A stretch of DNA of 64,000 nt from Rhodanobacteraceae bacterium (lineage in GTDB: Bacteria; Pseudomonadota; Gammaproteobacteria; Xanthomonadales; Rhodanobacteraceae), in NCBI GenBank assembly GCA_009996615.1, contig JAACZU010000003.1, forward strand, positions 62,001-126,000, read 5' to 3'. Below, one piece after another: positions 63,931-64,000 of this stretch. The position numbers and the translations under genes were made by a program. Under the pieces are notes generated by a model, which did no database searches, had not been told where the DNA came from, and saw only the letters and a list, made by a program, of their open reading frames with translations. Position 1 is the first letter of the stretch. Every line of letters starts with the position of its first letter.

Positions 63931-63953
63931 GGCCGCGCGCAGTGCGCGCGGCC
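63931..63953. terminator. GC-rich hairpin after pyrB
   Basis: GGCCGCGCGC and GCGCGCGGCC are perfect 10-bp arms around AGT, 43 bp after the pyrB stop. The following GCCAGCCTAC matches the end of the 16.6-kb repeat. It could terminate both pyrB and a convergent gene at the right edge. Confidence 0.5.
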
Positions 63954-63956
63954 AGC

Positions 63957-64000
63957 CTACCCGCGCGGATCGAGCAGCAGGTCCAGCTGCAGGCGCTCGC
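63957..64000 (-). CDS. Possible 3' end of a gene running off the window
   Basis: On the minus strand the last bases read in one frame as ERLQLDLLLDPRG followed by TAG at 63957-63959. It looks like the C-terminus of a protein convergent with pyrB. Only about 13 residues are visible, so no function can be given, and the stop lies at the end of a dispersed repeat. Confidence 0.35.
   Translation of the reverse strand, partial: ERLQLDLLLDPRG

Overview
This is chromosomal DNA of a very GC-rich gammaproteobacterium, most likely a Xanthomonadales member (Lysobacteraceae or Rhodanobacteraceae). The reasons are the xpsE-F-G-H-I-J-K-L-M-N-D order of the type II secretion operon, the pilG-pilI-pilJ-chpA-chpB-chpC order known from Xylella and Xanthomonas, the glyA-nrdR-ribD-ribE-ribBA-ribH-nusB-thiL-pgpA series, and the dense dispersed palindromic repeats typical of that order. 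No rRNA, tRNA, CRISPR array, prophage or complete insertion sequence was recognised.

Layout. 1-2.1 kb: a BON-domain lipoprotein and an FAD-linked 2-hydroxyacid dehydrogenase. 2.5-10.9 kb (minus strand): glyA, nrdR, the riboflavin genes ribD/ribE/ribBA/ribH, nusB, then thiL and pgpA beyond a repeat-filled gap. 11-16.5 kb: ettA, pyrF, def and an OPT-family transporter. 16.7-22.3 kb (minus): a translationally coupled surface-polysaccharide cluster (wzm, wzt, a methyltransferase, a 621-residue glycosyltransferase-like protein, a GT2 enzyme). 22.5-26.8 kb (minus): a periplasmic parvulin-type PPIase and two large secreted proteins of unknown function. 27.0-38.8 kb (minus): the complete xps type II secretion operon ending in a small lipoprotein. 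39.0-46.6 kb (minus): a membrane protein, purL, two DsbC-like disulfide isomerases and xerD. 46.7-59.5 kb: an RDD protein, then the Pil-Chp chemosensory operon that controls type IV pili. 59.9-63.9 kb (plus): gshB, a TonB-like protein, yqgE, ruvX and pyrB. A possible partial gene runs off the right edge.

How it works together. Most of the window is housekeeping metabolism (riboflavin, thiamine pyrophosphate, purine, pyrimidine, glutathione, phospholipid) plus envelope systems. The T2SS, the two secreted proteins, the PPIase and the paired DsbC proteins could form a fold-then-export route through the periplasm; this is inference from position and predicted localisation.

The most unusual signal is the behaviour of the dispersed repeats. 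A heptamer repeat (GGGAATC or GGGATTC) that has no stop codon in any of six frames, and a REP-like palindrome pair, are mostly intergenic here. However, copies lie in frame inside three genes: ribD (loop between strands of the reductase domain), purL (a variable loop) and gspH/xpsH (the prepilin leader). A perfect 49-bp inverted repeat also brackets pgpA-thiL.
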